NCBI RefSeq assembly: GCF_048265165.1
Contig: NZ_JBLXCD010000001.1
Location: 558,001 to 622,000, forward strand
Source of the DNA: Oceanospirillum sp048265165
GTDB taxonomy: Bacteria > Pseudomonadota > Gammaproteobacteria > Pseudomonadales > Halomonadaceae
Length of the DNA stretch: 64,000 nt
Direction of reading: 5' to 3'
The first letter of the stretch is position 1, and each line of letters starts with the position of its first letter. Of the stretch, positions 17,780 through 26,940 are shown in pieces. The position numbers and the translations under genes were made by a program. The notes below the pieces were generated by a model. The model had not been told where the DNA came from and ran no database searches. It saw nothing but the letters and a program-made list of their open reading frames with translations.

Positions 17780-19720
17780 ATGGGTTTCTTCAGCCGGAAA
17801 AAGTCAGATAGCACGACCACCAAAGTCTCTATTCAACGTGAAGGCTTCGCTCATATCCGTCAGATCAGCGAAGCCGTAACGACCATGCCCTGGGGGTTAT
17901 CGCTTCTCTCTCTGGCCTGGACGGCAGGGCCTGTTACTCTCCTGGCTGCACAACTTAGCTATGTGCTCGGTTATAACAAAGCCCCTACCCAGGAAAACCT
18001 GATGTTCTTTATCATCTACACCATTATCACAGGTGTAGCAGGTATTGTTGCTCAGGTTGTTTATCGTTTAACCCGTGTACCGAAACTGGAAGAAGAAAAG
18101 CGCAGAGTATCTCTGGTATTAGAGCAGCTACCGGAACTCCGCTGGCAGGTTCTGGATCTTCACACCCATCAACATGACCCGGAGCAGCGCCAGCGCTACG
18201 TTGCCAAGCTTTTACTGCAGAAAGCTGACCTCGACCCGGAATCACTGAAACAAGCGACTTACGACCTCACGCAGAATAAGGCATTTGCCCGTCTGATCAG
18301 TCAGATCGAAATTTACCGTCAGGTTGGCATGGATCGCCGAATTGATGATCTGGTAGAAAGCCAGCGTTTCCTGATTCGTCACGTACTGGTTCAGTTAGAA
18401 TCCGTTGAACCCGACGCAATCCCCTACCTTCGGACCCGTTTACAGGGCGACAGCCCAGACCAGAAAGTGGGTATGCCCCGTCAGGAAAACTTTATTGAGC
18501 GTATTTTTGCCGCCATTGAAGAAGAGAACGACCTTCTTATGTCAGACGAAGATGTCGAAGAGATGATCGTACTGGCCTTTGAACTATTGTGTGGCCGGAA
18601 AATCCCTATGCTCACATTTACCTTCCGCGGGCGCTGGGAGCTGGCAACTGCACTGGATAAGATGGAACGCAATCGCAGTGAGTACCGTATTGCACAGGCT
18701 ACCGGCTTAAGCCGTATCAGGGCTTTGGCCAGTTTTATTAATCAGCAATACCTGCTTCAGCGCACCAGTGAAGAAGAAGAGATCGAACAGCTGCAGATCA
18801 ACCAATCCGCTGACATTCTGGTGGAAAATGCCGAACGCTATATGGATGAATGCGCCAGCCATTTGTCAGAATACTGCAGACAAGCTAAAAGAAAGCGCGC
18901 CGATGCTGATAAAGAGTGGATTCGCGAACAAGCACGACAACTGGGTGAAGCACTTAACCTCTGGAAAGAAATTCGCCGGGCTTATGAACATATTGGACGC
19001 ATGCACGTCCAACTGCTGAAAGCATCCCAACGCTGGGAAAAGTTCGTTGATACGTTCTCTGTCAGCGATACCAATCTCCAGATCGGCTCAGGCCATCGAG
19101 GTCTCACCGTCACTGAAAAGTCCATCTACCTGGATGAGGAAGCCATCAGTGAAGTCTGTGCCCGATTAAATAACTTTCTGGTTAAACATAAGCTCACCCC
19201 AGAAGACCAGAATCTTGCCCGTAACAAAACCCTCCGGGGTCGTGTAGAGCGCTCTCTGCTGCCTGAAGACCACATTACTCCCGAGATAGCTAAGCAACTG
19301 GCTATCGAAATTGCGCTAGCTCTGGAGCCACATATTTTATTGAGCCGACCAGAGATACAGCGCGCGATTTATAGTACAAATGCTATCTACATGAACGATA
19401 TTGAGCCAGGAATGAGTGCTGCAACCAAAACCGCCATGGGGCGCGCTATGGCTAATGAGAAAAGGCATGATCTCTCGGTTGCCGCTGAGCGTCTCGCTCT
19501 GGCACTGGTGAAACATTACCAGGTTGAACTTGGCGAAGATGCCATCGCGTTCCTGCGTGATACCTACCATGCCCGTGAAAGCAGACTGAATATGTTAAGC
19601 CAGTTCACAACATCACGGGAACGTAAGGTCAGTTATCTGAATCTACGACCACCGGTGGTAGCCGCACCCAAACGGGACTGGTATAAAGCCCTGATTGAGG
19701 CTCGGCGACTACGGGATTAA
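17780..19720 (+). CDS. Large uncharacterised membrane-anchored protein
   Basis: I do not recognise a named family. About 646 residues starting at MGFFSRKKSDS. Two hydrophobic segments lie close to the N-terminus (LSLLSLAWTAGPVTLLAAQL, and FFIIYTIITGVAGIVAQVVY). The remaining 540 residues are helical, charged and cytoplasmic by prediction, with coiled-coil-prone stretches. The open frame reaches back to 17675, overlapping the binding-protein gene, but that segment looks non-coding. ATG 17780 is chosen because GGA sits 8 bases upstream. It ends six bases before the convergent moaA. Confidence 0.75.
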   Translation: MGFFSRKKSDSTTTKVSIQREGFAHIRQISEAVTTMPWGLSLLSLAWTAGPVTLLAAQLSYVLGYNKAPTQENLMFFIIYTIITGVAGIVAQVVYRLTRVPKLEEEKRRVSLVLEQLPELRWQVLDLHTHQHDPEQRQRYVAKLLLQKADLDPESLKQATYDLTQNKAFARLISQIEIYRQVGMDRRIDDLVESQRFLIRHVLVQLESVEPDAIPYLRTRLQGDSPDQKVGMPRQENFIERIFAAIEEENDLLMSDEDVEEMIVLAFELLCGRKIPMLTFTFRGRWELATALDKMERNRSEYRIAQATGLSRIRALASFINQQYLLQRTSEEEEIEQLQINQSADILVENAERYMDECASHLSEYCRQAKRKRADADKEWIREQARQLGEALNLWKEIRRAYEHIGRMHVQLLKASQRWEKFVDTFSVSDTNLQIGSGHRGLTVTEKSIYLDEEAISEVCARLNNFLVKHKLTPEDQNLARNKTLRGRVERSLLPEDHITPEIAKQLAIEIALALEPHILLSRPEIQRAIYSTNAIYMNDIEPGMSAATKTAMGRAMANEKRHDLSVAAERLALALVKHYQVELGEDAIAFLRDTYHARESRLNMLSQFTTSRERKVSYLNLRPPVVAAPKRDWYKALIEARRLRD

Positions 19721-19726
19721 CGCAGC

Positions 19727-20737
19727 TTAACCACCGGTCATGTTCATAAAGCGCACCACCTGAACATCACCATCTGTTGTAAAATGATGTCGCTCCGGCT
19801 TAATCGCCATACTGTCACAGATCGCCTGTTTCAGCGGCTCAATATCGCCCGGATTTGCCCGGATAATCGCCCTGAGATCAACCGAATGTTCATTACCCAA
19901 ACAGAGTAGAAGTCGCCCTTCCGCAGTGACACGAACGCGGTTGCAGCTACTGCAGAAGTTATGGCTATGGGGCGAGATAAAACCTACCTTGGTTTTAATA
20001 CCGGGAATACGGAAATAGCGGGACGGTCCATCCGTTTTCTCTGTGGTCGGCAAGAGCTCATAACGCTGACAGATCATCTCACGCACCTCATCACTGGAGC
20101 AGTAGGTCTCCTCTCTGTGATGTTCCGAGATCGTTCCCAAGGGCATCTCTTCGATATAGCTGATATCGATACCGCGGGCTATTGCAAACTCCAGAAGATC
20201 CAGAATTTCATGGTCATTGCGGCCTTTCAGAATCACAGCATTCAGTTTAATGCCCTTAAAACCTGCTGCCACAGCCGCATCAATACCGGCAACAACCTGA
20301 TTCAGATCCCCTTTACGGGTCAACTGACGGAAACGTACCTCATCCAGAGAATCCAGGGATATATTCAGCCGCTTAAGGCCTGCAGCTTTAAGGTCATCGG
20401 CCATTCGACTCAGCTGAGAGCCGTTCGAGGTCATGGCAAAATCGGTGATCTGCTCAAGGCCTCCAATATGACGGATCAACTCCATCACATTCCGCCGCAC
20501 CAGAGGCTCACCACCGGTCAGTCGGATTTTATTCACCCCAAGTTGCGCAAAAGCTTCTGCGACTAAAGCGATCTCTTCCAGTGTCAGCACTTTTTCACGG
20601 GGCAGAAAGGTCATATCCTCCTCCATGCAGTACACACAACGGAAGTCACAACGGTCCGTTACCGACAATCGGACATAGGTCACCTGACGACCAAAACCAT
20701 CAATCAGAGGAGTAACCGGAGTCTCAACAGTGCTCAT
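19727..20737 (-). CDS. moaA: GTP 3',8-cyclase (molybdenum cofactor step 1)
   Basis: Radical SAM enzyme converting GTP to 3',8-cyclo-GTP, the first molybdopterin step. The N-terminal cluster motif CDFRCVYC gives Cys30, Cys34 and Cys37. The second [4Fe-4S] site is in NFCSSCNRVRVTAEGRLLLC, and the conserved C-terminal Gly-Gly (MTGG) is present. Length 336 fits the family (about 330). The start ATG overlaps the moaE stop by four bases, showing translational coupling in a moaCD-moaE-moaA operon. Confidence 0.96.
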   Translation of the reverse strand: MSTVETPVTPLIDGFGRQVTYVRLSVTDRCDFRCVYCMEEDMTFLPREKVLTLEEIALVAEAFAQLGVNKIRLTGGEPLVRRNVMELIRHIGGLEQITDFAMTSNGSQLSRMADDLKAAGLKRLNISLDSLDEVRFRQLTRKGDLNQVVAGIDAAVAAGFKGIKLNAVILKGRNDHEILDLLEFAIARGIDISYIEEMPLGTISEHHREETYCSSDEVREMICQRYELLPTTEKTDGPSRYFRIPGIKTKVGFISPHSHNFCSSCNRVRVTAEGRLLLCLGNEHSVDLRAIIRANPGDIEPLKQAICDSMAIKPERHHFTTDGDVQVVRFMNMTGG

Positions 20738-21207
20738 ATATCACCCTCCTGCCAACGCCCGGCAGCAACGGCATCAGATGAACGGGCCGAGACCCAATAA
20801 TCACCTTGCCGTGTATTCTCTTTTTTCCAGAAAGGGGCACGGGTTTTCAGAAAGTCCATAATAAAACTACAGCCATCAAAGGCCGCCTGACGGTGTGCTG
20901 ATGCCACGGCGACCAGCACAATCGAATCTCCCGGTGTCAATCGGCCAACTCGATGGATCACATGCACCGCCTGCAAAGGCCAACGATCAACCGCGTCCTG
21001 TGCAATCTCCTGCAGCGCCTGCTCTGTCATGCCCGGATAATGCTCCAGAGTCAGTGCCAGAACATCTGGTTTTTCATTAAAGTCCCGCACCAGACCACTA
21101 AAGGTCACAATAGCCCCAATATCGGTACGGTCAGCAGATATCGCCCGGCTCACCGCTCCAAGGTCAAACTCCGCTTCCTGAACACGGATCTCGATCTGAC
21201 AGCTCAT
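20734..21207 (-). CDS. moaE: Molybdopterin synthase catalytic subunit
   Basis: Large subunit of molybdopterin synthase (157 residues), which inserts two sulfurs from thiocarboxylated MoaD into cyclic pyranopterin phosphate. Family marks include GAIVTFSGLVRD, HRVGRL, the conserved SAHRQAAFDGC and the active-site Lys region LKTRAPFWKKE. The gene starts four bases after the end of the moaC-moaD fusion and overlaps moaA, so the synthase partners are made together. Confidence 0.96.
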   Translation of the reverse strand: MSCQIEIRVQEAEFDLGAVSRAISADRTDIGAIVTFSGLVRDFNEKPDVLALTLEHYPGMTEQALQEIAQDAVDRWPLQAVHVIHRVGRLTPGDSIVLVAVASAHRQAAFDGCSFIMDFLKTRAPFWKKENTRQGDYWVSARSSDAVAAGRWQEGDI

Positions 21208-21211
21208 CCGC

Positions 21212-22051
21212 TTACCCCCCTGTCACCGGTGGGAAAAAGGCTACTTCATCACCCACTGTTACCAGAGCCGATGCTTTGGCCATCTGCTGGTTTACCGACA
21301 TCAGAAGATTCTTAGCGGACAAAGCTTCCGCCCAATCGGGGTGGGACGTGATCAGCAACGCTTTAACCTCAGCAAGGGTTATGGTCTCAGCATTCAGTGA
21401 CAGCGGGACCTGTTCACAACCCAGTGTCTCACGTAATCCCGCAAAAAAGCGTACCTTAACAACGCCCTCGTCTGCAGCAGACGGCGATGCAGCTTGCGAA
21501 TCGGATACAGCTACCGTCTGAGCATCGGAGGAATCACTGACCATCTGCCAATGCCCGGACTTACCGCCCTTCTTCTCCAGCACCTTGGTGCCGGATATCA
21601 CCATGGTTTTATCCACGGCTTTACACATATCGTAAAGCGTTAATGCTGCTACAGAAGCCGCCGTCAGAGCCTCCATCTCGACACCGGTTTGTCCGGCAAG
21701 CTTACAGAGGCTTTCGATACGGATACGGTTATTCTCAGGTTCCGGTATCAACTCAACCTTAACCTTGGTCAGCATCAGTGGGTGGCAAAGCGGTATCAGA
21801 TCCGCCGTCTTCTTTGCTGCCTGAATTCCGGCTATACGGGCAACAGCCAGCACATCACCTTTTTTGTGCTCACCGGAAACGATCATACGCAGGGTTTCCG
21901 GCTGCATTTCAACATAGGCCTCCGCAACCGCCTCCCGGGCAGTAACCGCTTTTTCGGTCACATCCACCATACTGGCCTCGCCCTTAGCATCGATATGGGT
22001 AAACCCTTCCGGGTGCTGGCCTGAGACTGGGTTATTTGCTTGCTGAGTCAT
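21212..22051 (-). CDS. moaC: Fusion of cyclic pyranopterin phosphate synthase (MoaC) and sulfur carrier MoaD
   Basis: One continuous frame of 279 residues. Residues 1-155 are a complete MoaC (FTHIDAKGEASMVDV, LIPLCHPLMLTKV, GVEMEALTAASVAALTLYDM, then DKTMVISGTKVLEKKGGKSG). A Ser/Ala/Asp-rich linker of about 40 residues follows. The last 80 residues are MoaD (VKVRFFAGLRETLG ... VGDEVAFFPPVTGG) with the essential C-terminal Gly-Gly. MoaC converts 3',8-cyclo-GTP to cPMP; MoaD carries the thiocarboxylate. Start ATG 22051 follows GAGAGAG at 4-10 bases. The usual separate moaD is missing, so the fusion should be functional. Confidence 0.93.
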   Translation of the reverse strand: MTQQANNPVSGQHPEGFTHIDAKGEASMVDVTEKAVTAREAVAEAYVEMQPETLRMIVSGEHKKGDVLAVARIAGIQAAKKTADLIPLCHPLMLTKVKVELIPEPENNRIRIESLCKLAGQTGVEMEALTAASVAALTLYDMCKAVDKTMVISGTKVLEKKGGKSGHWQMVSDSSDAQTVAVSDSQAASPSAADEGVVKVRFFAGLRETLGCEQVPLSLNAETITLAEVKALLITSHPDWAEALSAKNLLMSVNQQMAKASALVTVGDEVAFFPPVTGG

Positions 22052-22208
22052 AGTACTCTCTCTGCTTCCCACCTTTTTATATCCGCTTGCTTACGGCTGA
22101 ACGGTTAAGGTGGTGATACTTTTTATTTTTGATCGGCTTGTTATTCCTGATACGCGTACTTGTTTCGTGACGCGTGCTTCTTAATACTGAACAACAGGTT
22201 GTCTCGGC

Positions 22209-23519
22209 TCAAAGAAGATCAGCAAAGGGGTAAATTGTCACAGAATCCCCCGCCGCGATAGCCCCATGCTCATCGCCAATCTCGATCAGACAGTTGGCTT
22301 CTGTCATAGAACGCAGAATGCCGGAACCCTGAGTACCTGTCGTCTGCACCTGCAGCTGACCTTCGGTACCGAGACTGAAAATACCCCGGTGAAAATCGGT
22401 ACGACCTTCACGGCTACGCATCTTCTCGCTGGCAGTAGCCGGAATGGCCTGCAGCTGCCAGCCCGTCTCGCCCTGAAGCTGTCGCAAAGCCGGTTGCGCC
22501 AGCTGCATAAAGGTCACCATGACCGCAACCGGGTTACCGGGAAGACCAAAGAACCAAGCGGAATCAGCATTATCCTGAGCCAAATCCGCACCAATACAGC
22601 CAAAGGCAAAAGGGCGACCGGGGCGGATATTCATCCGCCAGAAACCGATCTCACCGACCCTTGCCAGGGCGGTTTTGATGTAATCTGCCACACCAACCGA
22701 AACGCCACCAGATGAGATCACCACATCCGCTTTAACCGCCGCATCCGCCAAGGCTTTAGCAAGTACCGCTTCCTGATCCGGCAAAATCCCCAGATCAATC
22801 ACCTCACAATGCAGTTTTTTCAACAGCGCAATCAGAGAATAACGGTTGGTATCGTAAATACTGTGGGGAGGTAACGGCTGCCCCTGAGCCACCACTTCAT
22901 CACCAGTGGAAAACACCGCCACCACCAGAGGTTTAAATACCGCAACATCGGTCAGGCCGAGGGATGCAATCAGCCCCTGATGCGCTGGCGTGAGGCGGGT
23001 ACCGGCTTTCACTGCAATCTGACCGGTTGCCAGATCCTCACCGGCCTGACGAATATTATCGTTCAGACGCAGGGATTCCGGCTTTTCAATCAAAACCGCA
23101 CCCTCACCGGACTGGCAGATCTCCCGCATTACAACGCTGTTGGCACCAGCAGGAACCGGAGCACCTGTGGTGATAGTGACTGCCTGACCGGTTTTCAATT
23201 GACCGTCAAAACCATGACCCGCCAGAGCCTTGCCCACCAACTGATACTCCGATGGGAAGCTATCACAACCATCTTCGGGCAAAGCCAGGGCAAAACCATC
23301 CATGGCAGCATTGGTTTGAGCGGGTACATTGATCGGCGAGATCACATTCTCCGCCAGAACAGAGCCGACCAACTCAGCAATCGGTTGTTTGATCGCGTCA
23401 GGATGCTTTGCCGATACAAGGGCATCAAGCAGAGCTTGCCGACCCTGCTGAACACTTAATTGCCCGGGCTGGTCAAAGCAGCTTACCGCTGCCGGAGTAG
23501 GATTCAGTTCTGATACCAT
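22209..23519 (-). CDS. moeA: Molybdopterin molybdenumtransferase
   Basis: MoeA (436 residues) inserts molybdate or tungstate into adenylylated molybdopterin. Visible family features: PAQTNAAMDGFAL, GQAVTITTGAPVPAGANSVV, FSTGDEV near the middle domain, SSGGVSVG and GLPGNPVAVMVTF. The ATG at 23519 overlaps the mobB stop (TGATG), and the Shine-Dalgarno GGAG lies inside the mobB end, so translation is coupled. Gap to the moaCD gene is 157 bases. Confidence 0.96.
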   Translation of the reverse strand: MVSELNPTPAAVSCFDQPGQLSVQQGRQALLDALVSAKHPDAIKQPIAELVGSVLAENVISPINVPAQTNAAMDGFALALPEDGCDSFPSEYQLVGKALAGHGFDGQLKTGQAVTITTGAPVPAGANSVVMREICQSGEGAVLIEKPESLRLNDNIRQAGEDLATGQIAVKAGTRLTPAHQGLIASLGLTDVAVFKPLVVAVFSTGDEVVAQGQPLPPHSIYDTNRYSLIALLKKLHCEVIDLGILPDQEAVLAKALADAAVKADVVISSGGVSVGVADYIKTALARVGEIGFWRMNIRPGRPFAFGCIGADLAQDNADSAWFFGLPGNPVAVMVTFMQLAQPALRQLQGETGWQLQAIPATASEKMRSREGRTDFHRGIFSLGTEGQLQVQTTGTQGSGILRSMTEANCLIEIGDEHGAIAAGDSVTIYPFADLL

Positions 23520-24142
23520 CACAACGCTCCTGGTTTGTTTTCAGTGCCGGATTTAGTCTGCAGTGTCAGACGCTGCTGCCGTACCTGTTCAACCACAAAA
23601 TCTACAATAGCGTCCGGGTCGTTAAGATCTAACAGCGGTAACAGGTTAACCCGTTCACCACTATCCCGCAGACTCTCTTTCAGCTTAGCGGCATCATTGG
23701 TAGCAATCGCAATAATGTTACTGTCATCCAGAGCGATCAGCGGTTTACCCGTAGCAGGACGGTGTATCTCAATTTTAGGAAAGGGAACAGCCTTAAAGCC
23801 TTCAACCAAAACACAGTCCAGTCGGTGCAACGGGAGGTAATCGATCATCTCAAGCAGATCAGGGTCCTGAGCCTCGCCGTTTTCCGGGTCAGAAAAATCC
23901 AGCATCATCGCCATACGCTGACTTGAAGCCACCAGCATGGGCGCAGCCCCCGCTTTACGTAGCTCGAAGCTGTCTTTACCGGGGTGATCAACTTCAAACG
24001 CATGGTGCGCATGTTTAACAACCGCAGTCCTGAGTTCCCGTTTAACCAATAGAGGTAATAATTTTTTTAACAGCGTGGTTTTCCCGGAGCCACTAAACGC
24101 AGCGAAACCCAGCACAGGTAGGGGGAAATTCAGCATAAGCAT
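23519..24142 (-). CDS. mobB: Molybdopterin-guanine dinucleotide biosynthesis adapter protein
   Basis: GTP-binding MobB (207 residues) with the P loop AFSGSGKTTLL (about 14-24) and VKHAHHAFEVDHPGKDSFELRKAGA, the conserved second motif. It assists MobA in bis-MGD formation. The C-terminal 40 residues (RQQRLTLQTKSGTENKPGAL) are an extension. Starts at 24142 or 24136 are equally plausible; GGAAATAGGA is upstream. It is co-transcribed with moeA. Confidence 0.94.
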   Translation of the reverse strand: MLMLNFPLPVLGFAAFSGSGKTTLLKKLLPLLVKRELRTAVVKHAHHAFEVDHPGKDSFELRKAGAAPMLVASSQRMAMMLDFSDPENGEAQDPDLLEMIDYLPLHRLDCVLVEGFKAVPFPKIEIHRPATGKPLIALDDSNIIAIATNDAAKLKESLRDSGERVNLLPLLDLNDPDAIVDFVVEQVRQQRLTLQTKSGTENKPGAL

Positions 24143-24144
24143 TC

Positions 24145-24333
24145 CTATTTCCTGAACACAGCCCGGACTGAGCTGGCAGCATATTTTTTCAGGTCTTGAT
24201 GGTTAATAAGGTATAGAGCAGCAAGGAGTATTCCACGCCTAGTCTGAACCAGATCAAAAAAGCTCCAATAAGATCCATTTAGGCCGAGTATTCCATCATA
24301 AAGCCAGATCACTGATATAAGAAGCATCGTCAT
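24145..24333 (-). CDS. Possible 62-residue small membrane protein upstream of mobB
   Basis: A small frame with a hydrophobic N-terminal half (MTMLLISVIWLYDGILGL), an aromatic middle and a basic tail. It ends two bases before the mobB start and lies just after the mobA terminator. No family is recognised and no clear ribosome site is visible, so this may be a chance frame. The positioning is the main argument for it. Confidence 0.3.
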   Translation of the reverse strand: MTMLLISVIWLYDGILGLNGSYWSFFDLVQTRRGILLAALYLINHQDLKKYAASSVRAVFRK

Positions 24334-24353
24334 AACGTCAGAAAGCGACCCAT

Positions 24354-24384
24354 AAAAAAACCCCGGTTAAAAATAACTGGGGTT
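24354..24384 (-). terminator. Rho-independent terminator between mobA and the mobB unit
   Basis: On the minus strand the stem AACCCCAGTTA pairs with TAACCGGGGTT (one mismatch) around a TTTT loop and is followed by a T run. It lies about 70 bases after the mobA stop. Confidence 0.85.
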
Positions 24385-24456
24385 ACCGTGCATATGACGC
24401 TTGCAGGCATTACGTGATCAGAGGGCAAGGACTTAGCCGCTTATCAAAACACCCAA

Positions 24457-25065
24457 TCAGAGACGCTGCTCCAGCGCCTGAACATCCTGCAGGGTATTCA
24501 GATTGATAAAATCATCAGAGGAACCATCAAAGCGGACAACAACCATACGATGTTGCATATACCAACGATCAATTTTTCGTTTACCGGCTGCCAGCCACTC
24601 CTGCAAGCTCGGTAGCAAGCTACGATGCATAAGAGAGATCACCGGCTGCAGACGTTCACCATCATGAACTACAGCAATATCAGCACCCTGATCAACAATC
24701 GCAGCCGCCAGTTTCTGAACAATATCTTCCGGCAACAGAGGGATATCGCAGGGAACGAATAAGATCCAATCAGTTTTGGCTGAGACCAGTCCGGTTAGCA
24801 TTCCCATCAAAGGGCCGTGATACCCCTGTTCAATATCTTCAACAACCTCACAACCCAGGGACTGATACTCTTTTTGACTGCGGTTCGCATTGATCAGTAC
24901 ATGACTTACCTGAGGCGACACCTGGCTAAGTACATGGTGTATCATGGGCCGACCATTGAAACTGACCCACCCTTTATCCTGCCCTCCCATGCGCTGCCCC
25001 TGACCGCCAGCGAGAATGACAGCGGTAACCTCCGAAGGCCTGATGGTGTTTAATTGCTTAGACAT
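24457..25065 (-). CDS. mobA: Molybdenum cofactor guanylyltransferase
   Basis: MobA (202 residues) transfers GMP to Mo-molybdopterin, giving the MGD cofactor needed by DMSO-reductase-family enzymes such as the formate dehydrogenase at 59.7 kb. The nucleotide-binding signature VILAGGQGQRMGGQDKGWV lies at about residues 16-34, and FVPCDIPLLP carries the metal-binding Asp. Transcribed alone to its own terminator. Confidence 0.95.
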   Translation of the reverse strand: MSKQLNTIRPSEVTAVILAGGQGQRMGGQDKGWVSFNGRPMIHHVLSQVSPQVSHVLINANRSQKEYQSLGCEVVEDIEQGYHGPLMGMLTGLVSAKTDWILFVPCDIPLLPEDIVQKLAAAIVDQGADIAVVHDGERLQPVISLMHRSLLPSLQEWLAAGKRKIDRWYMQHRMVVVRFDGSSDDFINLNTLQDVQALEQRL

Positions 25066-25262
25066 CTATTGGATCACTCCTGACGAAATCCCTGTATTAA
25101 GATCTGACATAGCGATTCCTGCGCACATCAATAAAGATATATTTAAAAAGCATTATATATTGCCAACGAAAACATGAATACTACTTTTGCCATTTCATGC
25201 CCGAAAAATGCGCGGTAGCTATAGCCAAAAACATAGACAAAAAGAAGAACAGCTCTGCAGAT

Positions 25263-26012
25263 TCAGGCCTGACGACGCCGGAACCTAGCCTCCTCCTCCA
25301 AAGAAGAAGCAGTTAATGTGCCAGAAGCAATCAGCCAGCGAGTATTACATAGCTTTGTCAGTAGATTCTTCTGGTGAGAACTCACCATAATTGATGCGCC
25401 TTTATCAACAAGATCAGTGACTAAGCGGTGCATTAACACCACAGAGTCATCATCCAGATTGGCAGCCGGTTCATCCAACAACAAAATATCCGGTTGCAGC
25501 AGCCAGGCACGCAACAGGGCCAGACGCTGCCGCTCACCACCGGATAAAGTAACCGCATCCTGGTGACGCAAGCCCTCCAGACCGGCAAGTTCCAAACCAA
25601 GGCCAAGGGCCACACGCGCCGCCGGGCGCTGAGCCGATGCCAGGGAGCGAATAACAAACTGAAGATTACGTTCAACACTACCGGCAAAAAGATAAGGGGT
25701 CTGGTGCAAATAGCAGATTCTCGGTTCTTCTGACCCGGATTGCTTTTTAAAAAGATCAATACGGCCCTGCTGAACAGGCTCAAGCCCGGATAGCAAACGC
25801 ATAAATGTCGTCTTCCCGGAACCATTCGCCCCCTGCAGCCATATATGCTGCCCTTCAGACCAGATCACATGTTCAATATCAAAGAGAGACTCAGCCTGAT
25901 CCGGCCAGCTTTGGTGAAGCCGCTCAATGCTGAGCAAGTCTCTTATATCTGCCGACGAATCGTGTTTATCCATGGGAGGCATTTCCGCCAGGTAAGAAGA
26001 TTTATCAAGCAC
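25263..26012 (-). CDS. tupC: Tungstate ABC transporter ATP-binding protein
   Basis: ABC ATPase of 249 residues. Walker A GANGSGKTT, Q loop in CYLHQTPYLF, signature LSGGERQRL, Walker B DILLLDEPAANLD and a late switch His (VSSHQKN) are all present. It lies 13 bases after the tupB-type permease, in the TupA-B-C arrangement. The start is GTG at 26012, with AAGGTG upstream; the first 28 residues are a nonconserved leader, and internal Met14 is an alternative. It energises oxyanion import. Confidence 0.9.
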   Translation of the reverse strand: MLDKSSYLAEMPPMDKHDSSADIRDLLSIERLHQSWPDQAESLFDIEHVIWSEGQHIWLQGANGSGKTTFMRLLSGLEPVQQGRIDLFKKQSGSEEPRICYLHQTPYLFAGSVERNLQFVIRSLASAQRPAARVALGLGLELAGLEGLRHQDAVTLSGGERQRLALLRAWLLQPDILLLDEPAANLDDDSVVLMHRLVTDLVDKGASIMVSSHQKNLLTKLCNTRWLIASGTLTASSLEEEARFRRRQA

Positions 26013-26025
26013 AACAACACCTTAA

Positions 26026-26730
26026 TCAGCGACTTGCCAGCTGCCCTTTGCCACGAAGCAAACCCATTCCAACATTCAGAACCATTGCTAATATAAAAAG
26101 AACCAAGCCCAAAGCAACACCCTGGGCATACTCCCCTTTCAGGGTTTCCAGGGCAATGGCGGTCGTAATACTTCGGGTATAATTAAGTATATTGCCACCC
26201 ACCATCATGGCGCAGCCAACTTCGGCAATAATACGGGCGAAGGCCGCAATAAAGCAGGCATACAAAGCATATCGCACCTCCAGCATTAAAACCCAGAGAC
26301 AACGAAACGGGCCGGCTCCGAGCATTTTTGCTGTTTCCCAGGCACGTTTATCAGCCCCCTGAAAAGCACTGTGACTCATCGATACCAGCAGCGGCATACA
26401 TAGCAGAAACTGTCCGATAATCATCGCATCCTGAGTGAACAACAAACGCCAATCACCCAAAGGGCCAGCCCTGGAAAGCAGCATAAACAGAATCAGGCCG
26501 ACCACAACGGTAGGTACGGCCATTAGCGTATGGGTCAGCGACAACAGCAACCAGCGGCCGGGAAAACGCCAATAGGCCAGGGCGAAGCCGATCAGCGTCG
26601 CGGGAACAATAGCCAGAACCAGTGCGGAAAAAGAGACCCGAAAAGAGACACCAATAATAGCCCACAAGGCATTATCACCGGATAGCAGAAGTTCAACCGC
26701 AGCAACAAAAGTATCAGTCAGTGAAGCCAT
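26026..26730 (-). CDS. tupB: Tungstate ABC transporter permease
   Basis: Integral membrane permease of 234 residues with about five to six membrane helices. The TupB-like features are LTHTLMAVPTVVVGLILFMLLSRAGPLG near residues 84-111 and the EAA-type loop AWETAKMLGAG. It also has the C-terminal MMVGGNILNYTRSITTAIALET, typical of tungstate/molybdate-type permeases. Between tupA (gap 210 bases) and tupC on the minus strand. Confidence 0.92.
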   Translation of the reverse strand: MASLTDTFVAAVELLLSGDNALWAIIGVSFRVSFSALVLAIVPATLIGFALAYWRFPGRWLLLSLTHTLMAVPTVVVGLILFMLLSRAGPLGDWRLLFTQDAMIIGQFLLCMPLLVSMSHSAFQGADKRAWETAKMLGAGPFRCLWVLMLEVRYALYACFIAAFARIIAEVGCAMMVGGNILNYTRSITTAIALETLKGEYAQGVALGLVLFILAMVLNVGMGLLRGKGQLASR

Positions 26731-26940
26731 TAACGGTAGCGCCTTATATTTATTTTTCTTTCAAACATAGAATAAAGGGTGCAGCAAAAGGGTTATTCAC
26801 AAACCCAATGGAATTAATCCGGCCCGAAAAAACAGAAAACCCGTGGATCGCATAAATCGCTACCCACAGGTATCGTTTCTCAGACAAGAGAAGCCGCACC
26901 AACCGCTAAGTCAGCACGGCTGAACACGCCCGACAGCGGC

